NCBI RefSeq assembly: GCF_026210795.1
Contig: NC_089444.1
Span: 3,834,501-3,898,500 of the forward strand
Source: Rhizophagus irregularis
Lineage: Eukaryota; Glomeromycota; Glomeromycetes; Glomerales; Glomeraceae
Direction: 5' to 3'
Length of the DNA: 64,000 bases
The notes under the pieces were generated by a model. The model saw nothing but the letters and a program-made list of their open reading frames with translations, had not been told where the DNA came from and ran no database searches. The stretch's first letter is position 1. Every line of letters begins with the position of its first letter. The position numbers and the translations under genes were made by a program. This document shows, piece after piece, positions 49,680 through 62,000 of the stretch.

Positions 49680-51955
49680 ATGCGAATGTCATTAAATTGT
49701 CTACTTCTAGGCGAAAATTCTGACAAATCTTTCTTGGTTGATATTGGCAAAGAAATTATTGTTATCAACGGTCGAAACCATACTAAAATTAGAGATATTA
49801 AAATTTCACATATCAAGTATCTTGTCTTTTGTCAAATGAATGATGAAAATATTAAACCTAACGCTCTAGTACTTTGGAAAGTTGATGTAAAATGGCTGAA
49901 AATAGTAAAAATAGTCTTAAAATATTTTCTTCCGAAAATGGCATTAAAACATATCTTGGAGGCGAGCGTATGGAAACCTCGATACTTACTTACCAAATAT
50001 TTTACTAAGAAAAAATTTGAAGAAAATAAAATCATTAGGGAGGCAATTCACATCATTGTACAAATTCTCGAAGCTGCTGGTAAATGTCTTCTAATGTTTT
50101 ACCTCTAGAACAAGAAATTTGCAGTAACTAATATAATTTTGATGTCATTTTTTTTTTTTAATTGTTTTTAATTACTGGACAAAAACAATCCGCAGATTCA
50201 GGTATATTTTTGCCATCAAGAAATCACTAGAATATTTCGCTTTTTCTACTAATGGTTGATAACATTCACCTTTTTTAAATTATAGTATCCGTTGACAGAG
50301 AACAAAAGCGACTAAAAGTTGTTTCGTTTAAGATGGTGCTTGAAGAATTTGACAAGAATATCCTTGTTAACAAATCACAAAAACTTTATCCTGGTTTCAC
50401 AGTAAATATCGTTGGACATTTCTCCAAAGATAAAATGCCAATTAGTTGTTTAAACTATGTGGACATGCGTCTAGATGCCACTGAAAGCGGCAAGGAAAAT
50501 TGATAAATAATTACAAAAGTTTCTATTTGCTTTATTCCGTTTCTGGTGCTGGCAAAACTAGAACAACGACATGATTGCTATGAGTATATGGAATGTAAGC
50601 CGCCAGATACGACTAAAATAGATCCAACAAAGGATCGTAATTTTGCGAGCCTTGACTCATCAGGAATCAGCCTTCGCAATATATGATGCTAAAAATGCTA
50701 TAGGAGAAAAAAAAATATCATCTTTGTAGAAATCTCATTTTTTACCTTTATTCTTCTCAAAAAGAAGTTCCCGGATATTAGTTCATGTGACTACCCCTTG
50801 GCACAAATCAATGGTGGACAGGAAATTATCTCAGGCGTTGGTTACGTATCTAAAAGTGAAATAAATGATGATTCAGCAATATTCGTCGACTGTGGTATTA
50901 CTTCATTGAAATCAGATGACGAAAATAAAAAATTTTGGATGGTCAAGGAGCCTTTAGCAATATAGATTGTTAAAATAAACAACCTACTGAAACAGGACCC
51001 AGAAATATATATATAGGGGTCAGGTGATGAAAAAAATTTTTTACTATGAGCTGTACGCATTTTTTCAGGGCCGGAATTATGATAATGTCAGTCGATTACT
51101 ATATTAGGAAATAATAAAATTCTGACTGGAATTATCAAAAATTATCTCAAAAAGGAAAGATTTTCATGATGCCACTATCGTGAATCCATGGAAAAAATAT
51201 TTGCTTCAAAATACGCAAACTCAAACCTGACCCTTTTATATATATTTCTGGGTCCTACTGAAACGCTGATTAAGATTCTCTTACGTGAATTATGACGATC
51301 TTCTTATTATAAAGACAATTCAAATACCTCTAAAGGCATCGTATGTCAATATCTTGCAATAGGAAGATTTACAGATTTTAGATCTTATCAATCCAATCTA
51401 CCAGAATGGGCCAAAGTAGCAGTTATCAAGTTTAAATCATATGGAAATTTAGAAATGTTTTCTTGACTTGATAAAGCATTGAAAAATGATTTGGATGTTA
51501 CTGATAGTTTTCTATATAAATCAACATATTCAGAATATATGCTTATTCCTGGTCAATTCATGCACCAGATGGCATCTATATTGGAAAGTTGGAACAAACT
51601 TACTGGACTTTATTTAGCAAAAATGCTCACTGAAAAATTAAGTGATAAAAAGATTAATGAGGATAAGAAATTAACAAATGTAATACCCGAAGGATATTGA
51701 AAGTGAAATAAAATGTAATGAACTGAGGCAAAAATTTGATGATATGTACGAAAGTTTTATTTTTCAAGGTGACTTCTAATCCATTACACATTACCCGATT
51801 TAGCAGCTGATAACAATACAAAACAGCCTAGAAATTGTAAAAGGTAATGATCTCGTTATATATATTGATGAAACATCATTAGAGCGTTATTTTACAAAGG
51901 CATATGCAGTTATTTTAAAGGAAATCATTAGATGAGAAATACTCAAGTACTTCTT
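49680..51955 (+). pseudogene. Crinkler (CRN)-like effector gene, degenerate
   Basis: The ATG at 49680 opens a CRN-type N-terminal domain: SLNCLLLG, SFLVDIG, and ALVLWKVDV at about residues 60-70. Two compensating frameshifts follow: one after LWKVDV (continuing in the next frame with GIKTYLGGERMETS), one returning to KYFTKKKF...IHIIVQILEAAG. After a GTAAAT donor the similarity resumes at about 50286. A degenerate P-loop (SVSGAGKTRTT) at about 50530-50568 ends in stops. Further scraps run at 50620-50960 and 51300-51700, and a MITE is inserted at 50994-51256. CRN proteins are effector-like proteins with a ubiquitin-like N-terminal domain, often with NTPase and nuclease parts, and occur in AM fungi. 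Multiple stops make this copy non-functional. Confidence 0.7.
50986..51264. mobile_element. 263-bp MITE inserted in the CRN pseudogene
   Basis: The element is 50994-51256. The AGGACCCAGAAATATATATA start is matched by an inverted TATATATATTTCTGGGTCCT end, and ACTGAAAC is duplicated exactly at 50986-50993 and 51257-51264. A GTACGCATTTTTTCAGGGCC core is shared with the copy at 57440-57643. It has no coding capacity. Confidence 0.9.
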
Positions 51956-52899
51956 AAGTTTTTAAACTTTCTCAAACATATACTGTATAATAGAAAAAAA
52001 AATATAAATAAAAAATTGCAAGCGAAATAAATTTATTATTGGCATGTAAACCATTTGATAAACATTCTACAATAAAGAATTCGGAGTTATGGAGTAGCGA
52101 TATGATTACTTTCTCATTATCTACTCACTTCTACCAATGACCTCCACTATTATCTTCAAATTCGTGTATAACTTCGTTTTTTAGCAATTATCTAAACTAA
52201 GGATACTCGGATTCAGTTTCATTCGCATACAAAATTTTTCCATGTATAACTGAGAAAGTACCAATCTATAGTACAATTAGAGATATTTCAATTTGAAATA
52301 TGGATTCCACTTCAAACCATTTTTTACGCAGAGAGAAAAGAATCTTTATCAGTCAGAGGACATGTAACAACTAAATATTATTTTTCTTCCAACGTTTTAA
52401 CAGAACATGAAAAAATGTAAGAAAACTAGAACAATAATAGTTTACTGGATTTGAGTTACTGTAGATCTATGAAAATGAATAAAAACGAAACTGGATAAGC
52501 TATATCTTATCAACTTAGCTGATACTATATCATTCTTGACTTAGACTTCTAAATGCGAAATAACCTGGGCAAATTTTTATGTAATACAAAAAAGTTGCTC
52601 AATTACGAGACCGTGACCCAGAGGTCGCGGTTCATATGTTCCACAAATATTTGTCAACACTCGAACATATATATACATATATAGTCAGCCAATAAATACT
52701 TCTCACATTAAATTTTTTAAAGTGTAGGTTACTGAAACTACTTATTTGTACAGATATGCACAACTTTTTTAGATACATATAATTTGAAACTATATCTTAA
52801 GTATAAATCACACAAAGTTGTATATTTACAGATATTTTCAAGTTGCAAATTTTCGATATTATACATATTATACATATGTAATGAATATACCAAACAAAA
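51956..52899. other. Intergenic, no gene seen
   Basis: AT-rich, with a GACCGTGACCCAGAGGTCGCGGTTC stretch at about 52611-52634 that I examined as a tRNA remnant and could not fold. Nothing supported. Confidence 0.4.
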
Positions 52900-53360
52900 G
52901 CATTCGCGTCACGTTATTTTTACGTTGTGTTTCTGCATCTGCGTTATGTTTATATCCAATTTGTGGTTCTGCGTCAATAATGAATTAAGTTATTATTAAA
53001 AAAATTCAGTTCAATAATTAATATTAATATTAATAAAAAAAAGAAAATTTTCTTTTAATGATTATTTACTCGCTAAAACAATTGTAAAGACGAAATTAAC
53101 AATAAATATTTAAATTTGTATGATTCCAGATTTTTTATTCGTGAATTTGTTATTATAGATAAATTTTCTTATAAATACTCTTTTAAGAAAAAAAAAAAAT
53201 ATTTTTATAACATATTTCAAACTAAATTGAAGAACAGAGGCGCTTTAAAATTGATAATAAATGTGAAAATGCGAGATTTTATATCAATAATTATTTCGAA
53301 CGCAGTAATCTATAAGATTGTAGTATTATTAACGAAAGCGAAGTAAATGTAATTGATATT
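52900..53360 (+). repeat. Dispersed repeat family, copy A
   Basis: Landmarks in order: GCGTCACGTTATTTTTACG, TGTGGTTCTGCGTCAATAATG, TTAATATTAATATTAATAAA, TCGTGAATTTGTTATTATAG, and CGCAGTAATCTATAA. The same order recurs about 660 bp downstream as copy B. It carries no intact reading frame and no clear terminal repeats were found. It is perhaps an old non-autonomous element. Confidence 0.6.
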
Positions 53361-53559
53361 TATATCATACAAAGGTTTTAATGACGTCGGTTAATATATT
53401 ATACTAATATTGGAATTGATTAGATACATTTTATTTATTGATTGTAACATTTTCGGTAAAAAGTACAACTCAAATTTTACTTTTGAAATTAAAAACTAAT
53501 TAAAATATTTATTAAAATTCATATTTACGTAATGCTACAAAATATTTTATTTAAGCGGC

Positions 53560-54125
53560 ATCACGTTCATAATTACCCACCAGCTTATGGTTCTGCATTT
53601 GCGTCACGTTTATATGAACCTTATGGTTCTGCTTGTGGGTTTTGCATCTGCATTAATGATGAGTTAAATTATTATTAAAAAGAAATTGTTTTAATAATTA
53701 TCAAATATTAATATTAATAAAAAAAAAGATGAATTTTTTAAAAAATAATTCATTTGCTCACTAAAATAATAGTAAAGACAAAAATTAATAATAAATATTT
53801 TAATTGCATGATTCCAAATTTTTTTTTTTTTGTTCGTGAATTTGTTATAGAAAATTTTTCTATAATGACAGTATTTTCAAATTAATAATTATTTTTATTT
53901 TATCATATTATTTGATGAAGGTAAGTAAAATAAGGAGGCGTACAAGAGCATTATTGCCACATTTTTTTTTACATTGCGCCATGTTAAAATTTATTATTGA
54001 AGAGCTAAGCCACTTTAAATTAATAATATGAAAACGTGAGATTTTGGTTTTTGGTGTCAATAATTATTTTGAACCGCAGTAATCCATAAAATTGTCGTTG
54101 CCGCGTTTTTCTGCATCGAGCCATT
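53560..54125 (+). repeat. Dispersed repeat family, copy B
   Basis: A direct copy of 52900-53360 with indels: GCGTCACGTTTATATG, TTATGGTTCTGC, TTAATATTAATAAA, GTTCGTGAATTTGTTATAG, CGCAGTAATCCATAAAATTG. It carries an extra segment (TTGCCACATTTTTTTTTACA to AGAGCTAAGCCACTTTAAAT) that is found inverted at about 58140-58260. Part of the family (GTTATTATAGAAAAATTTTC) also recurs near 57350. Confidence 0.6.
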
Positions 54126-54544
54126 ATAAAATTAGAATTGATACATGAGACATTTTTTCTAAAGGTATACTATATTTAACAATTATAAGTACTGAAAACT
54201 TATGAACCCAATCAGCATTTCATTACTCTAAAAGGTTTGCAATACCAAAAACCAAGGCCTCTTGGTTTAGCATACTGTTGTATCAGTTCTTTACGCTTAA
54301 ATTTATTAAGCAATTTATGTGGTTAGGTAGCAGAAGGTTATTAGTGTATAATTAGACAATGTATTAAACAATGTATAAAAATTATCCGATCAGACGTGTT
54401 GTATAGCGCTGTACGTCGGCATATACTTCCAAACACGAATAAAGGATTTCACTTGATAAAAACTGTCACTTTATAACTTAAAAATAAAAACTTTATTTAT
54501 TCCCTTCCTTTACTACAAGATAATTGACCTATATTTATAATAAA

Positions 54545-54695
54545 TTATACATATACTAATAAATTTAACATATCTACTATGTATAATATAACTAACATGT
54601 TCAATACGTTGATCATAACCAACATGTTAATTAGGTTCGACATGTTCGGCATATTAATTATGTCCGACATGTTAATCATGTTAAACATTTGCAAC
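54545..54695. repeat. Array of ACATGTT palindromic motifs
   Basis: Six or so copies of ACATGTTAATnA or GACATGTTnnn are spaced 15-30 bp apart (for example near 54595, 54623, 54645, 54667 and 54678). ACATGT is self-complementary. The array resembles in style the GATGTC array at 7374-7548. Confidence 0.55.
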
Positions 54696-54699
54696 ATCG

Positions 54700-55276
54700 A
54701 TCAATTTCGGAGTGGCACATGATGATCACATGACAATACCGGTTCATACCCAAATCAAAAAAATGTGTTACCGACTCCAAAACGGGTATTACCCGTTTAT
54801 CTTCTTATTAGATATGAGTATACCCGGTATTACCCGGATAAAAACCTGTTCTTTTCTCTATAAAAAACGAGAAAAGCGAACATTTTGTTGGCATTAATTT
54901 ACTTTACAAAAATACCATGAATTTCTTCATAAAGTTTATTATATAAATCTAGCACGCTTTACAAAATCCTACATTTTTCATGCGCTTTTATGATTAAGTC
55001 TAAATTTTATACACTTTCTGAAATTTGTCGGTTCAAGTTATGATTTAATTATCTGGTCAAGTCCTTTTGACCGTTAAGGGTTTTATATCTATTTATGATT
55101 TTAGCCTTTTAACTGTGCCTTATGGATTCAACTTCGTCTTAATTCTTACTTTGTGAAAATGAGTCATTTAACCAAAGCTAATCGAATAATGTTGCATAGT
55201 AAAAAAAATATACATAAATGAAATATTAAATATAGAAATACGCTATTATATTCATACGAAAAAATTTCCCCATTTC
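54700..55276. other. Intergenic, no gene seen
   Basis: A GGGTATTACCCG/GGTATTACCCGG pair near 54785-54836 hints at another small inverted-repeat element, but I found no target duplication. No coding frame was supported. Confidence 0.35.
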
Positions 55277-56699
55277 TTATTGCTTTTTTGAGAGTTTCTT
55301 GATATTAAGTAGTATATCTGGTTTTTTTTGCCAATCAATTCTTGTAAAGTTCTTTTGTAGATACTTATGTAAATCTCCTCCTGAAGCATATTCCATAACT
55401 AATATATAACTATCTAATCCATTTAATTGAGGATCTTTTGTAAAACCATAAGTTTCAATCACCATAGTAATACCATAATCTTCGTTATCCGCATAACTAT
55501 CATGATACGACTTTAGCTATAAATTTCAAGATTAAAATTAAAAATTTTTATAAAATGAATACGAATTTTTAAACATTTAAAGTATTTACCTCTCTCAAAA
55601 AATATTCTTCAGCATATTGAGTATTTTTAAATCTTTTTAAAATAATAGTTTTATTATATTTTGAATCATCTAACAAAGTTGCTTGATATACGATACTAAA
55701 TCCTCCTTCTGCTATTTTTTTTATATTCGTAAATTGAGAATATGGAATATATTTCATTAATTTTCTTGGGAAAATGTAACGGATTTCAAAATTATTACGT
55801 ATTATTTTGTTTGGAACGAAATATTTATCAATATTTTTTATAAAGTCAGTAAATTTAGCTATTTCAGATTGATATGATCTTATACTAACAAGAAAATCAT
55901 TTAAAACACTGTTCCCACAGTTAAAATTAACAAACTTTTTGCTGTCTAGTATAATAGTTGATACTGATTTGCATTTTTTACATTGTGATTGATTTGCAAT
56001 TCTAAAAATAACATTTGTTGTTAAACAATATCTACATCCAATAAAAAATGTGAAACAATTCTCACAATACTTTTGACAATTTGATGTAAATATTAGTCGT
56101 TCATGACAATAACAAGTACTTCTATCGTCCCACCATGGTAAATAAATGATTGAAATAAGTTTTTTAGTTAAGGTTGATTCTATATAACCGATAGATATTA
56201 GATAACAATTTGAACATAATATAAGATTATTAATAAAATCATGCTCTATTCCTTGATATAATAATTTTCCACATAGTTTACAATATTTTTCACTTTTAAT
56301 CACGTTTTCATATAAAATTCTCAAATCCGGATGATTAGTAGGAAAAGAAAACCAAATTATTTGTTTAAAATATAATATTATTAGACAATTTCTACAGCAT
56401 TCTTGAATATTTTGTGGTACTTTTGTTCTACTTATTTCATGTTCATTACATTCTAAGTCCTTTGTGAATAAATATACGTCCAGGTATATATTATTATCGG
56501 TTATATTAGTTAAATAATACGATAAACATTTTTTGCAATATTTTTGGTATCTAATAATCGTCTCTGTATATTCTTCTCCACAATGAATACAATTTTTATC
56601 ATTCTTATTAAATGAAACAAAAGAAATTGGTACGGGACTAGATTTTAATTTTGGTGTTGGATCAAAAGAATTTTCATTATTTAATTTTACAAGCTCCAT
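55277..56699 (-). CDS. Cys-rich kinase truncated after the N-lobe
   Basis: Two minus-strand exons, 56699-55590 and 55516-55277, join in phase 0 into 449 aa. Residues about 35-260 contain six or seven CxxC pairs (CIHCGEE, CKKC, CRNC, CKLCGK, CSNC, CENC, CRYC, CKKC), probably a chain of small zinc ribbons. The kinase begins near residue 330 with YIPYSQFTNIKKIAEGGFSIVYQA and an ILKRF lysine. Exon 2 holds the hinge (LVMEYASGGDL) and the first C-lobe helix, then ends in a Lys-rich tail and stop. The catalytic loop, DFG and APE motifs are absent, and I found no continuation downstream. It is either a truncated pseudogene or a regulatory half-kinase. The zinc part plus the N-lobe could still bind partners. 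Confidence 0.75.
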
Positions 56700-57431
56700 T
56701 TTGTAATATTACAGTATGAACGAGTATGGAAAATTCAATATTCTTGTAGAATTCTCCCTAGTACAGAAAATTCGGTTTTTACTTAAAAGTACTTTACATG
56801 AAGGACAAAAATGCATTATGACGTAGATCTGCATGTTTATTCTATTTGTTTCACAAAAAACTTCTATTTTAATAATTTCATTTATTCCAAAATTTTATTA
56901 ATTTATTCCGTTTATTTTAAAATAAAGGAAAGTTATATCATCGTATATTATATAATAATAACAAAAAAAAAGAGTAGCAAAAAAATTGCATCACGTGATT
57001 TATTATTATTTCCAAGATCGATATATGTTTGACAAATCACATGATAATGTGATTAAATTGTCCAAGCCATTTTTCCACTCATGTGGCTGTGAAGTAAAGA
57101 TAGCCAATTATTCAAAACCAGCTAAAACATAATCCATTATGTAAAAATGTGGCATATTTACAATTACACGATTTTTTTTTTTTTTTAAAAAAAAATCATC
57201 TATTTCCACATTATTAATTCAAAGTGGCACTGTTCGTTCCGATTGTGCGCAATGGGCGCAATGTAAAAAATCGTGGCAAAAATACTCCTATACGTCGTCT
57301 TCTTTACAAATATGAAAAATGTATCTTGAAATAATTAGAAATATTTTGTTATTATAGAAAAATTTTCTTATATAAAAAACTTGAGAAGATAAAATTTCTT
57401 CAAACAAAATTAAACAAAAAACGAATTAAAA
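56700..57431. other. Intergenic, no gene seen
   Basis: This is the upstream region of the Cys-rich half-kinase. It includes CATCACGTGATT near 56990 and a partial copy of the 52900 repeat family near 57345-57375. Confidence 0.4.
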
Positions 57432-57651
57432 GTTATACAAGGACCCCGAAATATACATAAAAAGGCAAGGTTCAAGGCGGCCAAAAAAAATTACTATTAG
57501 TTGTACGCATTTTTTCAGGGCCGGAATTATGATAATTTCGGTCAACACCCAAAAAAGGTAATACCTTCCACCAGGAATTAACTATATAAGGAAAGATTTT
57601 CATGATTTTTTTTTTCTGATTGTACGCAAACACCTTACCTCCTGTTATACT
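57432..57651. mobile_element. Deleted copy of the AGGACC-type MITE
   Basis: The element is 57440-57643. AGGACCCCGAAATATACATA at the left and the shared GTACGCATTTTTTCAGGGCC core identify it as a relative of 50994-51256. The right end has lost most of its inverted repeat and stops at CCT. GTTATACA/GTTATACT flank it (57432-57439 and 57644-57651), matching at seven of eight positions, so this is an older insertion. Confidence 0.7.
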
Positions 57652-59030
57652 TATCACGAAAAAAATATATTATCAGAATTATGCAATTAAAACACTTACT
57701 ATTGATTGACGGCTTTACTATAGTTTTACCGAGTAAATAAATTATTAAAAATTTTTTCTTTTTTATCAAATTAGTCAAACACAGAACCAGAAGCGCAATA
57801 TGAAGCTTAATTTTAAAATTCAAAATTATTCAATTTTTTTAATTCATAATATTAGGATTTTTTACTGTCCTGACGTAAATCAATTATATAATAAAATAAA
57901 TTTAATACATTAGACCTTTTTTTTGATTATTTATAATAAATAAATTAAATTAAATATTATACTATTTACTAATTGGTTGAAAGTGTTCTTTTTTTCCTAC
58001 CACTAGGCGTCTCCTATAGCTAATTAAACAAATAAAACCAGTTTACTTTAATGGCCAGCATACGCCTATTATTCGGCTTGTTGATGTTTGTATTATTTAC
58101 TTGTGGCTTTAAATCTAAGTTAAGTGAAGATTCCTTTGTACGCAGTACAACAATTTTATGGATAACTGCAGTTCGAGAATTAATTAAAGTGATTCCGCAC
58201 TTCAATCGTAAATTTTAGCATGGCATAATATAGAAAAAAGTGACAAAAAATATTCTTGTACTCATTTACTTCACCCCAAGTTGTTTGTTAGGACTATTAA
58301 TGGTATACATTCTTACTAAATATTTGCATGAAAAAATTATTTTAAACAAATAACTATATTAAATACAAAATATCTAGAATCACGCAAAATATTTAGTAAA
58401 TAAGAGATGATATCGTCTATACACCCCCAAAAAAATTAGAAATTGAAGAAAAGAATATAACAACATATTATAATAATAGTTTGTTTACCACTCCAGTTAT
58501 TGATAATATATGTAAAATAGATGTTGCAATAGAACAATTGTCTTTCTTTCATTGCCTATTCCAATTTTGAAATGAAAATCGTTTAAATAATTATAAAGAT
58601 CGCGTTTTCTCCCTTAAAAGAATAATAGAAAGTTTGTTTTAATTTTATATCATTAAAAATGTAATTCTTGTGCCGTTTATAATGAAAAATACTATAATAG
58701 GTAACTTTAACATGTGTTAAATACGAATGAACGAATACAATGATAATAAGTATAGAGGGGAAGTTAGAAATTATTTCTGCATAATTTAATTCACATAAAG
58801 GACTTCATAAAGATGATCGGCCAGCGTAAACTATCAATGTAAATGGCCGATAAAAAATTTTCAAATTTGTCTAAAAAAGGATGGACTTACACGATTATAC
58901 TTCTGCTCCTAACCAAAAATAATTCTTGAAATAAAGTTTGTGTCACATGCGAGGATACGCCCTTGTGCATAAATTTATATATATCGTTACAAATAATATA
59001 TTTTTTTAAGTTGTTAGACTTTAGATAATA
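57652..59030. other. Intergenic, upstream of the kinase array
   Basis: It holds an inverted partial copy (about 58140-58260) of the 53560 repeat family. No gene was seen. The promoter of the kinase-array gene must lie here, but I recognise no specific site. Confidence 0.4.
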
Positions 59031-62000
59031 ATGTCTTTACAAAAGATTGAAGAGGATTATTTTATATTAAAACAGAAACTTATAAACTCGACTAGAAATG
59101 ATCAAATTAGTGATTTTATTCAAGAAATGCGATTTAAAATAAAAGACCATCATGATACAGTATTAGAATGGATTCCGTATGACCAATTTGATAAAATTAA
59201 AGAAATAAAAAAAATTGGCTTTATAACAGCATATTCAGCAATATGGAAGGATAGTCCATTACATAAAGAGAATGAGAATTCAAATAAAGAAGTTACTTTA
59301 AATTATTTACATAACTCTCAACACCTTATTGAATTCCTAATAAATAAGGTATAAGTTTTTTATATTATGATTTATGAATAACTGAATATATATATTATTT
59401 ATAATATATATACTAATCTCTTTAATTCGTATTTTAGATTAGAAAGTATTTAACAAATCAATCAAATAAGTACAAGGATCATTTTAAATTATATGGAATA
59501 TCTCAAAATCCAGGCACAAATAATTATATTTTGGTTCAAAATGATTTTATAAACCTTGTGAATTGGATAAGTGGTAATAAACAAATTGATGATTTTATTC
59601 AAGGAACGCAATTGAAAATTAATGACCATGACGATATATTATTTGAATGGATACCATACGACCAGTTTAATGAAATTAAAGAAATGACCAAAAATAGTTT
59701 TATAACAATATACACAGCAATATGGAAAGATGGCCTATCACATAAAAAAGATTGGTGGCATGATTTTGCAATTGATTCAAATGAAAAAGTTGTTTTAAAA
59801 TGCTTACATAATTTACAGAATCCCATTGAATTTCTAACGAATGAGGTATAATATTATTACTACTTATTGATATTTTTAACGTTTGACATAATTTATTTAT
59901 CTCTTAATTATTTTAGATTAATAAGTATTTATCAAATAAATTTGGTTATGAGTTTCTTAAAATATATGGAATATCTCAAAATCAAAATACAAATGATTAT
60001 ATTTTAGTTTTTAATTGGAAAAGCGGAAATGAAAAAATTGATGATTTTATTCAAGAAATGAAGGTGAAAATTAAAGACCACCAACATGGATCATTTGAAT
60101 GGATACCATACAATCAGTTCAATGAAATTAAAGAAACAGGCAAAAATGGTTTTATAACGATATATTCAGCAATATGGAAAGATGGTCCATTATCATATAA
60201 GAATAAGCGGAGTAAATATGAAAGGGATTCAAATAAAGAAGTTGTTCTAAAATGCTTACATAACTCCCAGGATTCAATTGAATTCCTAATAAACGAGGTA
60301 ATAATATCTATACATATATTTTAATGTTTTATATTATTATAACTTACTTTATTTAATTCATTAATGTTTTAGGTCAAAGAACATTCAATAAAAGATTTTC
60401 TTATACTATATGGAATATCTCAAAACCCGGATACGAATGATTACATTTTAGTTCAAAATAACTTTATCTGGACAAGCGGAAATGAAAAAATTGATGAATT
60501 TATCCAAGAAATGCAATTAGAAATCAAAGACTATGATGATATAGTATTTGAATGGATACCGTATAGTCAGTTTAATGAAATTAAAGAAATAGTAAGATAT
60601 GATCTTATAACAGTATATTCAGCATTATGGAAAGGTCCATTACGAAAATGTAGATGGGATAATGAATATACTAGGAATTCACGTGGAAATATTGCTCTAA
60701 AATGCTTGCATAATTCTCAAAATCCCGTTGAATCTCTAATAAATGAGGTACAAATGAACATTTATACATATATTTAATTTTTTTATTATAGTTTATTTAT
60801 TTAATTTATTAATGTTTTAGGTTAAAAAGCATTCAATAAAAGATATTTCTATGTTATATGGAATATCTCAAAATCCGGATACAAATGATTACATTTTAGT
60901 TCAAAATAACTTTATCTGTGCAAGTGGAAATGAAAAAATTGATGAATTTATTCAACAAATACAATTGAAGATTAAATACTATAACGACATAGTATTTGAA
61001 TGGATACAATATAATCGGTTTAATGGAATTAAAGAAACAGGAAGAAATGGCTTTATGACAATATATTCAGCAATATGGGAATATGGTCCATTATCATATA
61101 AATATTCATGGAGAAAAACATATGAAAGAGAAAGAGAATTCAATAAAAAAGTTACTTTAAAATGCTTACATGACTCTCAATATTGTATTGAATTCCTAAT
61201 AAATGAGGTATAATTTACACTACTATTAATATTTTATTTATAATATATTAACCCTTTCTTTTTAGGCTAAAGAATATTTAAATCGTACAAATAAGTATAT
61301 GAATCAACTTGAAATATATGGAATATCTCAAAATCCAGATACAAATGATTACATTTTGGTCTTTAATTGGACAAGTGGATATAAAAAAATTGATGATTTT
61401 ATTCAAGAAATGCAATTGGAAATTAAAGCCAATCATGGTGTAAGATTTGAATGGATACCATATAACCAATTTGATGAAATTATAGAAACAGGCAAAAATT
61501 GTTTTATGACTGTATATTCAGCAAAATGGAATAATAAGCGGATTAGAAATTATGAAAGAGATTCAAATAAAGAAGTCATCTTAAAATGCTTGCATAACTC
61601 ACAGAATCCAATTGATTCCCTAATATATGAGGTACATAACATTTACACACATGTTTTAATAATTTCTCTGTTTGACATAATATATTTGCCACTTTTGCTA
61701 ATGTCTAGGTTAAAAAATATTATTGTCGTCATAAGTTCCTTAAAATATATGGAATGTCCCAAAATCAAGATACAAAGGATTTTGTTTTGGTTCAAAATAA
61801 TTTTATTTGGACAAGTGAAAATAAAGAAATTGATAATTTTGTTCAAGAAATGCAATTAGAAATTAAAGACAATAATGACATAGTATTTGAATGGATTCCA
61901 TACAGTCAGTTTTATGAAATTAAAGAAACAGGAAAAAATGGTCTTGTAACAGTATACTCAGCAATATGGAAAGATGGTCCATTATGCTATGCTTATAATG

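Noticed and set aside
52605..52640. Possible tRNA remnant around GACCGTGACCCAGAGG
   Set aside because: No acceptor stem, D arm or anticodon arm could be paired around it.
54720..54850. GGGTATTACCCG palindromes as a further MITE
   Set aside because: Short self-complementary blocks repeat, but terminal repeats and a flanking duplication could not be found.
61278..61855. Minus-strand frames of 63-75 codons within the kinase array
   Set aside because: They recur in each repeat as antisense of the same linker segment, so they are shadows of the duplicated exon.
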